In this document: positions 31,711 through 39,399 of the stretch, one piece after another
Layout of the letters: each line of letters begins with the position of its first letter
Numbering within the stretch: position 1 is the first letter of the stretch
IMG/VR virus record: IMGVR_UViG_3300002835_000336
Span: 1 to 46,600 of that record
DNA length: 46,600 nucleotides
Reading direction: 5' to 3' (one strand)
From: a virus
The notes under the pieces: model-generated
The model's database searches: none
What the model saw: only the letters and a program-made list of their open reading frames with translations
Told to the model about the DNA's origin: nothing
Program-made: the position numbers and the translations under genes

Positions 31711-33186
31711 TTAATAATAAGATAGTTTGTCTGATAATATTTCATTAAAATAATTCCATTCTATATTTCCCGCACCACCATATCTAAAATGTTTATCTGT
31801 ATTAATACTAATTTTATCTTCAGGTAAAAAATAATTATACTCTGAACTGTAACCCTCCTTTTCTGATTCAATGATATTATTATAAATATCGTAAAAACTA
31901 TCAGGATAATCATCTTCTAAAATACCTAAAAGAGACTCTTGAAAGAAAGGAGATTGTGTGAGTTCTCCAATTTCTAAATCTGCGACATATTCTAATCCCA
32001 TATTAAGATTACCATCACTATTCACTTTATTTTGTAATTTACCACCAAAACCACTTAAATAATCCTCAATACCATTTTCAAAATCAGAATGTAAGTAATC
32101 TATATCTGCGCTGTATTGTGCGTCACTGGCGGCGCAACCAATATCACTACCAAACTCATTTTCAACAAACTCCTTAAAGTCTTCTTCTGATTCTTCACCT
32201 TCTAAATCTTTTAAATAATGTTCTTTAAGTGTTTTAATATTAGATTCATCTATTTTATCAAACAACCAAGAATCAAAATCCATACATTCCCAAGTAGTAT
32301 CATAATCCCAATCACCACTTAGATAGTTTTTAACCATATCTTGTATGTCATAATCCCTATCATCTACAAACATACCTGATAAATCATCTGCATCGAAAAC
32401 TATTCTTATGTATTTTGGTGTTCTATTATTATATTCTGTTAAATACTTATAGATAAAATTATATTCTTTTTCATATTTTTCACCTTGTTCATTATTTTGA
32501 AAATCAAAAACTTTTAATAAGTCAAATATTTTATCGGGATTACTATCGAATGCCTTAAAAACTTTTTCGTATTGTACTTTTGTTGCTAAATCATCATTAA
32601 GGGGGTTAAACTCTTTCTCCTCCTCATCATACCTTTCAATATCTTCATTAATACTTCTATATTCATCATTTGGTTCCCAAGAAGACTCTATTAAGTCGAA
32701 TAACTCACTTTGGATGTATTCGTACTCACTCTTATCCAACATATCTAAGAAATTAATTTTTTCATCACCGTATACATCACTTTTAAAATCTCCGTACCAA
32801 ATCTCACCCATAAAATCAATAAAATCATTAAGATCTTTCAATTTGTAACCGTTTATACGATAAGGATCAGATTCATATTGTACATAATCATCATATAAAA
32901 CCTCATACGCATTTTCCACAAATATTAATTTCTTTAAATGGATTCTAATCATATCCCACAAAGTATCGGATTCATCTTCAGTAACACCGTATAAATTTCT
33001 TAAACATTTTCTAACCTCCGTACCCAGATAACTGTCCTTTTTAAGTTGTACCTTATTTACATTCCATTTTCCGATATGAGAGTTAATGTCACATATATTA
33101 ATTTCTATATTAGTAACGGGGTTATAATTTAAACGATTTTTGATTAAAGTATTAAATAGTTTTTCTAAAAATTCTTGTTGTTCCAT
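31711..33186 (-). CDS. Large acidic Asp/Tyr-rich protein, 491 aa
   Basis: No family is recognised. The protein is acidic throughout with many D/E/Y/S residues. The segment LYGVTEDESDTLWDMIRIHL (about residues 62-84) parallels VYGLTYGETDYVWEQYRREL in the 80-aa protein at 45901, so they share a small helical module. The CAASDAQYSADIDYLHSD segment resembles a part of the 356-aa protein at 12599. It has no leader; MEQQEFLE|K is a weak possibility. An ATATTTAT element lies at 33211-33218. Confidence 0.68.
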   Translation of the reverse strand: MEQQEFLEKLFNTLIKNRLNYNPVTNIEINICDINSHIGKWNVNKVQLKKDSYLGTEVRKCLRNLYGVTEDESDTLWDMIRIHLKKLIFVENAYEVLYDDYVQYESDPYRINGYKLKDLNDFIDFMGEIWYGDFKSDVYGDEKINFLDMLDKSEYEYIQSELFDLIESSWEPNDEYRSINEDIERYDEEEKEFNPLNDDLATKVQYEKVFKAFDSNPDKIFDLLKVFDFQNNEQGEKYEKEYNFIYKYLTEYNNRTPKYIRIVFDADDLSGMFVDDRDYDIQDMVKNYLSGDWDYDTTWECMDFDSWLFDKIDESNIKTLKEHYLKDLEGEESEEDFKEFVENEFGSDIGCAASDAQYSADIDYLHSDFENGIEDYLSGFGGKLQNKVNSDGNLNMGLEYVADLEIGELTQSPFFQESLLGILEDDYPDSFYDIYNNIIESEKEGYSSEYNYFLPEDKISINTDKHFRYGGAGNIEWNYFNEILSDKLSYY

Positions 33187-33210
33187 TGTTTAATAGTCAC
33201 ATTTATTTAT

Positions 33211-33248
33211 ATAAATATTGTTTTTTTTTAAATAAGTATATATATTTG
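33211..33248. promoter_or_regulatory. Divergent promoter region: late element (-) and host-type promoter (+)
   Basis: Minus: ATATTTAT at 33211-33218, 25 bases before the 491-aa gene. Plus: ATTG (33217-33220), 20 bases, TATATTTG (33241-33248), ending 4 bases before the ATG at 33253, so the plus transcript would be leaderless or nearly so. Confidence 0.55.
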
Positions 33249-33252
33249 TATT

Positions 33253-33525
33253 ATGAGTAGAAAAAAAGTTAAATCTGAGTCATTAGAAAAAACCACACCT
33301 AAGAAAAGGGTAGAAGTTAAAGAAAAAAAAAGTCCGATTACTTATGTTCCTAATGATAGTAAAATTAGATGGGATAAGATAAAAGGAATTAATGGTGAAA
33401 TAGTTAGATTTAAAATGGAGGATAGTGAAATAACAAAAGAGAGGTTAGACAAAAAAAAACACACGCAACTATACGTAGGTATCGACGGTAATGATTTATA
33501 CTTTTATTATGAGATTATTGTGTAA
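33253..33525 (+). CDS. Small basic early protein, 90 aa
   Basis: This 90-aa protein has a Lys/Glu-rich N-terminal half (MSRKKVKSESLEKTTPKKRV) and a beta-rich C-terminal half (HTQLYVGIDGNDLYFYYEII). No family is recognised. It has its own host-type promoter, which suggests early expression, and overlaps the 3' end of the convergent 146-aa gene by 11 bases. Confidence 0.65.
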   Translation: MSRKKVKSESLEKTTPKKRVEVKEKKSPITYVPNDSKIRWDKIKGINGEIVRFKMEDSEITKERLDKKKHTQLYVGIDGNDLYFYYEIIV

Positions 33526-33955
33526 ATTGGTTTCCGGGGTTATTAGAGGGTCTATCACCCCCCCTTTCACTTGAAACTGAAGCATCTAAATCTTCTATAA
33601 TAATTTCATTTGTATCGATAACCATTTGATAAGCGTCCATTGCATCTGCAATATGTGTACTCAGTCTATCGAAGGAAACATTTGTCATCTTAGACCTATT
33701 AGATTTGTCAACTATCTTCTGTAACTCTTTCTTAGTCTCTACTAATTCCTCATTTAATTCGTTTATTGCACCACTTAATTGGTAAGCGTATTTGGTGTAG
33801 TCGTATCCTGTGCCTTTAAACATACCCCCAATACCCTTAAAGCCAGACATAATTCTTCTACCTAGTCCTTCGTCTAATCTTTTAGTATGTTCTATAATTC
33901 TATTTAAATCTGATTCACTTAGATTTATTATTTCTCCGTTCTTTTTAATTTTCAT
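33515..33955 (-). CDS. Small leader-bearing protein, 146 aa
   Basis: The leader is INLSESDLNRIIEHTKRLDE|G, a longer form ending in LDE|G near residue 29. The mature part has a Gly-rich start (RIMSGFKGIGGMFKGTGYDY) and a helical body with a coiled-coil look (LNEELVETKKELQKIVDKSN). Unrecognised. The Gly-rich part might pass or insert into a membrane, but no strong hydrophobic helix is seen. Confidence 0.72.
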   Translation of the reverse strand: MKIKKNGEIINLSESDLNRIIEHTKRLDEGLGRRIMSGFKGIGGMFKGTGYDYTKYAYQLSGAINELNEELVETKKELQKIVDKSNRSKMTNVSFDRLSTHIADAMDAYQMVIDTNEIIIEDLDASVSSERGGDRPSNNPGNQFTQ

Positions 33956-33966
33956 AATATATTTTT

Positions 33967-34014
33967 TTAAATTCCTTGATCAGGATACCATTCATAATCA
34001 TCTTCGTACTCCAT
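33967..34014 (-). CDS. Possible 15-aa peptide
   Basis: ATG...TAA reading MEYEDDYEWYPDQGI, just after an ATATTTAT element (about 34029-34041) and before the 146-aa gene. Very acidic and aromatic. It could be a leader peptide or chance. Confidence 0.3.
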   Translation of the reverse strand: MEYEDDYEWYPDQGI

Positions 34015-34051
34015 AACTTTATTTTATTATATATAAATATATTGACTATTT

Positions 34052-34084
34052 AAAAAAAATCTCATTTTTGTGGGATTTTTTTTT
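34052..34084. terminator. A/T-stem hairpin between 34.05 and 34.08 kb
   Basis: A-run-ATC and GAT-T-run flank a TCA...TGG loop. It could stop transcripts in both directions. Weak stem. Confidence 0.35.
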
Positions 34085-34103
34085 GCCATATGAAATATTT
34101 TTT

Positions 34104-34266
34104 TATATTTGTTATAAAAAATTAAATAACTATGAAAAATTTAATAATCATTTTAGTCTTATTGGTGAGGATCAGGTTTCCCTATATTTATTCTATTGTC
34201 CCTAATCTAGCGAATTTACCATTTTCCCATACTTCTATCTTTTCTAAGATACCATCATTATCATAA
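34104..34266 (+). pseudogene. Promoter plus signal-peptide start, overrun by a convergent gene
   Basis: TATATTTG (34104-34111), with TTTG 18 bases upstream, precedes ATG at 34132. The frame reads MKNLIIILVLLVRIRFPYIY and on to a stop at 34266, but only the first ~12 residues look like a signal peptide; the rest is antisense to the end of the gene at 34188. It looks like the left-over start of a secreted-protein gene (compare 26120 and 35589). Confidence 0.5.
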
Positions 34267-35468
34267 ACGTATTTTCTACCACTAAAAAATTTACCGTTTT
34301 TGAAATCTCCTTCATGAGATAGTTCTTGAAAATTACCTTCTTTTTTATCTGAATGTTTACCAGTCTTTAAATCAACATAGTATATTTGACCCTCACCATC
34401 TTTGAATTCACTTTTAGGTGTGGGGGTCTTTAGTTCTGGTTGCGTAGAACATTCCAAATTTGCCGTCCAATAAGTCCCACCAAACGGTGCGTAGATATCA
34501 ATAAAATAATTGTAACCAGATTCTTTGTTTATTGTGTGAGTAAAACCGTTTACTCCACCTTGTAAATCCATTCCGGTAATTGTTTTTACTTGTTTAGATA
34601 AAGATGTAAAGTCTGGATCACCTGAAGATAAAGAAGTAATGTAACCACTATCTTTGATTAAATCTTCTTTACCACCTAACTTATTTCTTTTAATGACAAA
34701 TCTGTCAGGTATAACATATGAGTCTCCCTTGAATATTATTTCACCTGCGTAATTCACATCAAAATCAATGACAATTCTATCTGCCAAATAATTAGGTAGA
34801 ATACCTGCACTACCAGACGCCTTAATCGGTGTCTCACATTTATTAACTTTTATTACGGAAGCGTCACTAAACTGTTTAGTAGGTGTTCTATATTCTCTAC
34901 TGAATTTAGGGTTTTCTTTAAAGTTAAATAAAACACCAGATGGTATGGTAACTCTAACTTCTTTTTCGTTTAGATTAGGGTTAGGGTCACTTATTTTACC
35001 TTTAAGTGGTGTTACGAATTTTTCGATTAATCCTTTAATTGCCTTTCCTCTATTTAAGGCAATAACTTTATTATCATAAGTAACCTTACCATTATCATAA
35101 TAAGATTTATTGACTAACTCTTGTGAATATCCTGTCGGTATTTGATTGGTGGCACCCTCAGATGATGCACCACTTTGTATTTGAACGTTGTCTATTTTAG
35201 CCCCTTTACTAATTGATAGATTAAGTTTAGTTATGAAGTCATAAAACTCAGGCGTTAACTCATTTAATTTTATATCGTTTATCGTATTGAATGTAACCCC
35301 TGGTTTTATAGGGTACGCTAAATTATCGGGAAAGGTTTCTTTAAACTTAAAAGTTTCTCTCTCATTTTCATCCTCATTCAATAACTTTTTATCGTAATTA
35401 AAATTAAACTCATAGAGTGTCTTCATCCTTTCTCTCTGTTCGTTTAATGATTGTATTTTATTCTTCAT
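34188..35468 (-). CDS. OmpA-like / MORN-like protein with leader, 426 aa
   Basis: I choose ATG at 35468 (MKNKIQSLNE|Q); an in-frame GTG lies 9 bases upstream. The LNE|Q site fits the leader rule. The middle part has VIALNRGKAIKGLIEKFVTP, recalling the A-x-x-R-A-x-x-V helix of OmpA C-terminal (peptidoglycan-binding) domains; the C-terminal ~60 residues are a MORN-like beta tail (EGDFKNGKFFSGRKYVYDND). A cell-wall-contacting virion or packaged protein is possible. A similar OmpA-type segment is in the neighbour at 36208. An ATATTTAT element is at 35487-35494. Confidence 0.7.
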   Translation of the reverse strand: MKNKIQSLNEQRERMKTLYEFNFNYDKKLLNEDENERETFKFKETFPDNLAYPIKPGVTFNTINDIKLNELTPEFYDFITKLNLSISKGAKIDNVQIQSGASSEGATNQIPTGYSQELVNKSYYDNGKVTYDNKVIALNRGKAIKGLIEKFVTPLKGKISDPNPNLNEKEVRVTIPSGVLFNFKENPKFSREYRTPTKQFSDASVIKVNKCETPIKASGSAGILPNYLADRIVIDFDVNYAGEIIFKGDSYVIPDRFVIKRNKLGGKEDLIKDSGYITSLSSGDPDFTSLSKQVKTITGMDLQGGVNGFTHTINKESGYNYFIDIYAPFGGTYWTANLECSTQPELKTPTPKSEFKDGEGQIYYVDLKTGKHSDKKEGNFQELSHEGDFKNGKFFSGRKYVYDNDGILEKIEVWENGKFARLGTIE

Positions 35469-35534
35469 GTTTAACACTTTATTTATATAAATATGATTAT
35501 ATGATAGAAAAAAAATTATTTTTTTGTAAAAAAA

Positions 35535-35566
35535 TTTGGCAGTTTAATTTTTTTGTCTTATATTCG
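35535..35566 (+). promoter_or_regulatory. Bacteroidota-type promoter of the CAP-domain gene
   Basis: TTTG (35535-35538), N20, TATATTCG (35559-35566), 22 bases before the ATG. Nearly the same sequence occurs at 26069-26100. Confidence 0.65.
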
Positions 35567-35588
35567 TATTAATAAAACTAAATAAATT

Positions 35589-36197
35589 ATGAAATCTTTA
35601 AATTTAATTATCGCAACACTTACACTTCTTTTGTCTATCAATGGAATTTCTCAGAAACCAACTGACTATATCCCAGACTTAAGTGAGAAGTCTTCTTCTT
35701 ATTGTGAACAATTATTCATTGAAAAATTGAATAAAGAAAGAGTTAAGTTGGGTAAAAAACCATTGGCGTTTGATACTTTATTGGCACCGGCGGGTGATCA
35801 CCACGCCCTTTATATGAGAAAATTGGGTAAATTAACTCATTGGGAAGATGATGATGTAGAAGGTATGGTAGAATACCCTTCACATATATCTAGATTAAGA
35901 TTACTTGATAGAACTAAAATTGAAGATTTGAGTGAAGACATTGGTACTGGGGTTATTAGTATATCACAGGCATATAATCCAGCAACATTCAATTCATGTA
36001 GTGATCATTTTATTAAACTTTTTAGTAATTCAACAGATCATTGGAATGATTTAACGAACTCTAATTGGGATTGTATTTATGTTGTGATTGATTTCTTACA
36101 CGACTATAGAGAAAATCCGATATCATCTGGAATGTACATAACAGTTATCGTGGGTAAATATACTGATGAATATAAAATAGAAAAAGGGGTTAAATAA
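35589..36197 (+). CDS. Secreted CAP-domain (SCP/PR-1-like) protein
   Basis: This 202-aa protein has a clear signal peptide (MKSLNLIIATLTLLLSINGI, cut near SQ). The rest is a CAP domain: FIEKLNKERVKLGKKPLAFD, then LAPAGDHHALYMRKLGKLTH, with the N-x-x-R, D-x-x-L...A...H and G-x-L-x-H signature, and a C-terminal core FSNSTDHWNDLTNSNWDCIY. Two Cys may pair. CAP proteins are secreted and act on membranes, sterols or cell walls; in a phage it may act in the host periplasm. It has a host-type promoter and its own terminator, so it is a stand-alone early transcription unit, unlike its neighbours. Confidence 0.85.
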   Translation: MKSLNLIIATLTLLLSINGISQKPTDYIPDLSEKSSSYCEQLFIEKLNKERVKLGKKPLAFDTLLAPAGDHHALYMRKLGKLTHWEDDDVEGMVEYPSHISRLRLLDRTKIEDLSEDIGTGVISISQAYNPATFNSCSDHFIKLFSNSTDHWNDLTNSNWDCIYVVIDFLHDYRENPISSGMYITVIVGKYTDEYKIEKGVK

Positions 36198-36209
36198 CCC
36201 CTTTTTTTT
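36182..36209. terminator. Bidirectional terminator after the CAP gene
   Basis: AAAAGGGGTTA-AAT-AACCCCTTTTTTTT: strong stem with a T-run on both sides. It overlaps the CAP gene stop and serves the convergent gene ending at 36208. Confidence 0.8.
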
Positions 36210-37491
36210 ATGACTTTTTCTTACCACCACTTACTATTTTGGTTATATAATTGATCATAAATGCACCATTATCAACCGCTAAGTCTCTATCGAAGTTTGA
36301 ATTGCCAACACCCAACTTACTAATGAATGTCTCAAAATCGTTAATTTCACTAACGTCTGATAATTTTGTACCATCCATAATTATTGTTAAAATATCTTCA
36401 CCTTCCTGACGGTTATTTAAATATCCACTTGTGGTTAAAGCTGTCACAATTTTACTGTGGGCATTACTACTAACGTTTTTAAAAGCCTGTGTCTCAAAAG
36501 CCCCAGTTGGGTTGTCTGTCCATGCTCCTTGTCTAAATTCAGCACCACCAACACCACCTTGAACACCTCCGGCAGAAATAGGATTCTGACCCGTACTGCC
36601 ATCCCAAAAGTAACTAAGTACTATTGGTTCTGTACCACCGGCGGGTGTTAATTTAATTGTTCTATTCCCTTGATAATATGTTTGAGTAGGGTCTTGCGTT
36701 ATACTACCACCCTCTACACCAAAGTCTTTAGCCAATTTAACTTCTAAATTATTAATAAACTCTATTTTTGGTTTACCCTGTTCTATAGGATATTGAGCTT
36801 CATCTTTATATTTTGCGTTTAAGAGGATGAATTTCTCTTCCTCAGTTTTTCCTGGCATTACTTTACCACTTGTTTTGATTGTAATACCCGGAATCTTTTC
36901 TTGAATATATTTGGCAACTGACTCAGCTCTCTTCTCCGCTAAGTATTGGTTTCCTGCATCATAATTCTCACTTTTAGTGATATCTATACCACCAAATGGT
37001 CGTGAGTCTGGGTGATCCAATTTTATCCCACCAGGACCAGTCTCAGTAGGTGCTTTATCATTTGCAGCGCCTTGAATAGACATTACCACATTTTTAGCGT
37101 CAAACCCTGAGGTATCGAGTAAATTCTGAATAACTATGTCTAACTGTTCCTTTAATTGTTCGGAATTTGTGGCGCCGTCAATAGTAACCATATTATCCTT
37201 ATATAATGCCTCAACTTTAGGTGGGTCAACCTTTAATGGTTGTGGTTCGCCTAAAGACTTATAAAAAATATTATTTCCGAATTGTCGTTGAATATCTTTT
37301 GCGTTTCTAATTCCTGCGTTGAACTGTGTTACTTTTTCATATTCCTCCGTTTGTTCATTAAGAAAATATTTTTTGACTATCTTTTCTTCTGTTAATCTAT
37401 CTAATGATGTAATGTTTTCTCTATCCGATTTAGAGTCATAACCCATTAGTTTTCTCATTCTATATATTTCTTCAGTTAAATTCCGTTTCAT
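36208..37491 (-). CDS. OmpA-like protein with leader, about 427 aa
   Basis: The longer frame begins at 37632, but I choose ATG at 37491 (MKRNLTEEIYRMRKLMGYDS) because the ATATTTAT element at 37512-37519 lies just upstream of it. The start contains LTE and the later KKYFLNE|Q near residue 45 is a good cut. The middle (NQYLAEKRAESVAKYIQEKI, then ITIKTSGKV) is a convincing OmpA-C-like segment, with SIQGAANDKAPTET before it. It pairs with the 426-aa protein at 34188 as a likely paralogue. A peptidoglycan-binding role is inference. Confidence 0.72.
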   Translation of the reverse strand: MKRNLTEEIYRMRKLMGYDSKSDRENITSLDRLTEEKIVKKYFLNEQTEEYEKVTQFNAGIRNAKDIQRQFGNNIFYKSLGEPQPLKVDPPKVEALYKDNMVTIDGATNSEQLKEQLDIVIQNLLDTSGFDAKNVVMSIQGAANDKAPTETGPGGIKLDHPDSRPFGGIDITKSENYDAGNQYLAEKRAESVAKYIQEKIPGITIKTSGKVMPGKTEEEKFILLNAKYKDEAQYPIEQGKPKIEFINNLEVKLAKDFGVEGGSITQDPTQTYYQGNRTIKLTPAGGTEPIVLSYFWDGSTGQNPISAGGVQGGVGGAEFRQGAWTDNPTGAFETQAFKNVSSNAHSKIVTALTTSGYLNNRQEGEDILTIIMDGTKLSDVSEINDFETFISKLGVGNSNFDRDLAVDNGAFMINYITKIVSGGKKKS

Positions 37492-37511
37492 AATAATACC
37501 CTTTTTATAAT

Positions 37512-37519
37512 ATAAATAT
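37512..37519 (-). promoter_or_regulatory. Candidate late promoter element that decides a start
   Basis: ATATTTAT in the gene direction, 21 bases before the ATG at 37491. Confidence 0.45.
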
Positions 37520-37546
37520 ACGTAACCCACAAAAAAGTAATTATCA

Positions 37547-37578
37547 TTTGTATAATTAATATATTTTTTGTAAATTTG
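37547..37578 (+). promoter_or_regulatory. Bacteroidota-type promoter of the 96-aa gene
   Basis: TTTG (37547-37550), N20, TAAATTTG (37571-37578), 23 bases before the ATG at 37602. Perfect consensus. Confidence 0.75.
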
Positions 37579-37601
37579 TAATATCAAAATAGTTAAAATA
37601 T

Positions 37602-37892
37602 ATGGTAGTAAAAATTGAACGTTGGTCACCAAAAAATGAAACCGTTGTAACAGAGACGGGTTTTAGATATTTAGATACAAAGTCTGTTATTACTAATATA
37701 GAAACTTGGGAAGGGGATAAAGAAGAGATATTCAAAAGGTTTGATAAGGAGAATAATAGTCTAAGATATTGTAACGGAAGTCATTGTGAATTTGAAGATG
37801 AAACATTACACACTGAATATATAAATTGGTACAAATCTTTAGATGAAAGTACTAAGTTTAATATGTTCTATAGTAATGGTGTTGTAGATTAA
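37602..37892 (+). CDS. Unrecognised early protein, 96 aa
   Basis: This 96-aa acidic, aromatic protein (MVVKIERWSPKNETVVTETG) has no known domain. A Cys-x4-Cys pair (YCNGSHCEF) is visible. It is the first gene of a two-gene plus-strand early unit driven by the promoter at 37547-37578; the next gene starts 10 bases after its stop. Confidence 0.65.
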   Translation: MVVKIERWSPKNETVVTETGFRYLDTKSVITNIETWEGDKEEIFKRFDKENNSLRYCNGSHCEFEDETLHTEYINWYKSLDESTKFNMFYSNGVVD

Positions 37893-37902
37893 AAAAAATC
37901 TG

Positions 37903-38085
37903 ATGGAGAAATGTTGTAAAGAATGTCCTTGGATTGTTAGAAACAAAAACAATGACTCAATAGTTAACCATTCTAAAAAATGGGGAAAGAAACATAATTG
38001 TCACATGTTAATTACCGGTACAAACAAAAAACTCTGGACAGATAATCCAGAGTTTCAATGTGTGGGCAATAAAAAAAATATTTAA
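37903..38085 (+). CDS. Small Cys-rich protein of CxxCPW type, 60 aa
   Basis: The start MEKCCKECPWIVRNKNNDSI and the later KHNCHMLITG and FQCVGN give the C-x-x-C-P-W ... C-H ... C-G pattern of a small phage/actinobacterial family (DUF6283-like) that probably binds a metal. Function unknown. A perfect 10-bp hairpin (38029-38055) lies inside the 3' end of the frame. It is the second gene of the early unit and converges on the 106-aa gene with 4 bases of overlap. Confidence 0.7.
   Translation: MEKCCKECPWIVRNKNNDSIVNHSKKWGKKHNCHMLITGTNKKLWTDNPEFQCVGNKKNI
38029..38055 (+). repeat. Perfect hairpin within the Cys-rich gene
   Basis: AAACTCTGGA and TCCAGAGTTT with the loop CAGATAA. It lies inside codons of the 60-aa protein and has no T-run after it. 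It could be an RNA-processing or regulatory structure. Confidence 0.55.
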
Positions 38086-38402
38086 GACCCCATTTTACCC
38101 ATACTACTTGTGTGGTCGGTCATAAAAAATAAAACATCTCCGGAATAAATCTTATCCGGATCAATAATGTGTGTATTTAATTCTTTATTAAAAGGTAAAA
38201 AATGTAAACCATCTTTTTCTTTAGATTTTTTTATTATACCATCAATATCATCACCAGATTTTACCATATACGGTATTAAACCTTGTATAGATTTAGTCAT
38301 TTTGTTAATATAACCTTGAGTTAATTTTTCATTCTGTTCATTCAACAACCGTCTGTTCGATTGTTCAATCATCAATCTCTTTTGTTTTTCAATTCTTCCC
38401 AT
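38082..38402 (-). CDS. Small leader-bearing protein, 106 aa (GRIEKQKR type)
   Basis: The leader MGRIEKQKRLMIE|QSNRRLL ends with NE|Q; both LMIE|Q and LLNE|Q are possible cuts. The first 22 residues are almost the same as in the 94-aa protein at 38678, but the rest is unrelated, so a leader was swapped between different cargo. Cargo: helical then beta (HIIDPDKIYSGDVLFFMTDH). Unrecognised. Confidence 0.72.
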   Translation of the reverse strand: MGRIEKQKRLMIEQSNRRLLNEQNEKLTQGYINKMTKSIQGLIPYMVKSGDDIDGIIKKSKEKDGLHFLPFNKELNTHIIDPDKIYSGDVLFFMTDHTSSMGKMGS

Positions 38403-38414
38403 TTTTTTTTATGT

Positions 38415-38651
38415 TTAATATCTACCACTAACATACATATATAATACTTCAGGTATCATAACACATTGTGACATATTACCATTTTTATCTATACAATCAA
38501 TAACCTCTAAACTTCTAACAATATTTTTAATATTCATAGGCGCCTTCATAGTTACATTCTCTATATATTGTTTAGTGTATAATTTATTCGAATCATAATA
38601 TGACTCAGTTAAAATTTTATTATATTGTGATTCTGTAATTCTTATTTTCAT
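38415..38651 (-). CDS. Small leader-bearing protein, 78 aa
   Basis: Leader KIRITESQYNKILTE|S (residues 2-16) matches the 284-aa and lysozyme leaders, with a good LTE|S cut. The ~62-residue cargo (VRSLEVIDCIDKNGNMSQCV) has two Cys and is unrecognised. It sits in a run of three leader genes (38082-38962). Confidence 0.72.
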   Translation of the reverse strand: MKIRITESQYNKILTESYYDSNKLYTKQYIENVTMKAPMNIKNIVRSLEVIDCIDKNGNMSQCVMIPEVLYMYVSGRY

Positions 38652-38677
38652 ATTTATTTTTATTTCATTCTATTATT

Positions 38678-38962
38678 CTACTCACTCACCATTGAGTTGT
38701 AGTTTCCGTAATTTGGAGTTTGTCCTTTGGACGACACCCAATCCGAAAATAAATCAGTATATTCATTTGTCGTTAGTTGATTAATTAAATCACCACCCAT
38801 ATGTCTCTCAAACTCATTTACAATGTCGGAAGATAAATCATCATAACCAAATTTATATTTCATATCTTTTATTACTTTTTCCATATTAACTATAGACTCA
38901 CCCAACAAACGTTTATTTGATAGTTCAATAATTAATCTTTTTTGTTTTTCAATTCTTCCCAT
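38678..38962 (-). CDS. Small leader-bearing protein, 94 aa (GRIEKQKR type)
   Basis: The leader MGRIEKQKRLIIELSNKRLL is followed by GE|S, nearly the same as the 106-aa protein's. Cargo (MKYKFGYDDLSSDIVNEFER and on) is acidic, helical and unrecognised. A perfect palindromic late element (38968-38985) lies just upstream and is shared with the divergent nuclease gene. Confidence 0.72.
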   Translation of the reverse strand: MGRIEKQKRLIIELSNKRLLGESIVNMEKVIKDMKYKFGYDDLSSDIVNEFERHMGGDLINQLTTNEYTDLFSDWVSSKGQTPNYGNYNSMVSE

Positions 38963-38967
38963 TGTGG

Positions 38968-38985
38968 ATATTTATTAATAAATAT
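38968..38985. promoter_or_regulatory. Palindromic late-type element between divergent genes
   Basis: ATATTTATTAATAAATAT is a perfect 18-base palindrome, giving an ATATTTAT on each strand. It lies 6 bases before the 94-aa start (-) and 26 before the nuclease start (+), so a two-way late promoter is likely. Confidence 0.5.
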
Positions 38986-39010
38986 ATGAAAATCAATAAA
39001 AATTCAAATT

Positions 39011-39364
39011 ATGTACACTTATAACGCAAAAGTAGAACGTGTTGTTGATGGGGATACCATTGACGACTTGGTAGATTTAGGATTTGACATATGGAAAAAA
39101 GTAAGAATCCGTTTTTATGGTATTGATACACACGAAAGTAGAACCAAAGATTTAGAAGAAAAGAAAAAAGGTTTACTCGCCAAACAAAGGGTCATTGACA
39201 TTCTAAACGAAAACAATAATGAAATTATTTTAAAATCATTTGGTGTAGATAAATATGGTAGATGTCTAGGTGAAATTTTTGTTACTACATTAGGTGAAAC
39301 TTCACTACAAAAGACATTGATTAATGAGGGTCATGGTGTGGAATACTTTGGTGGTAGTAGATAA
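39011..39364 (+). CDS. Staphylococcal-nuclease-like (thermonuclease) protein
   Basis: This 117-aa protein has the SNase fold signature: AKVERVVDGDTIDDLVDLGF, VRIRFYGIDTHESRTKD, and DKYGRCLGEIFV, giving the Asp ligands, Arg and Glu/Arg of the active site. It would cut DNA or RNA with Ca ions, perhaps to degrade host DNA or recycle nucleotides. It is at the short end of the family (about 120-150 aa) and has no signal peptide, so it acts in the cytoplasm. It shares the palindromic late element with the 94-aa gene. Confidence 0.9.
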   Translation: MYTYNAKVERVVDGDTIDDLVDLGFDIWKKVRIRFYGIDTHESRTKDLEEKKKGLLAKQRVIDILNENNNEIILKSFGVDKYGRCLGEIFVTTLGETSLQKTLINEGHGVEYFGGSR

Positions 39365-39399
39365 TACGAAAATAATGAGATATTACCTCATCACTCGTT

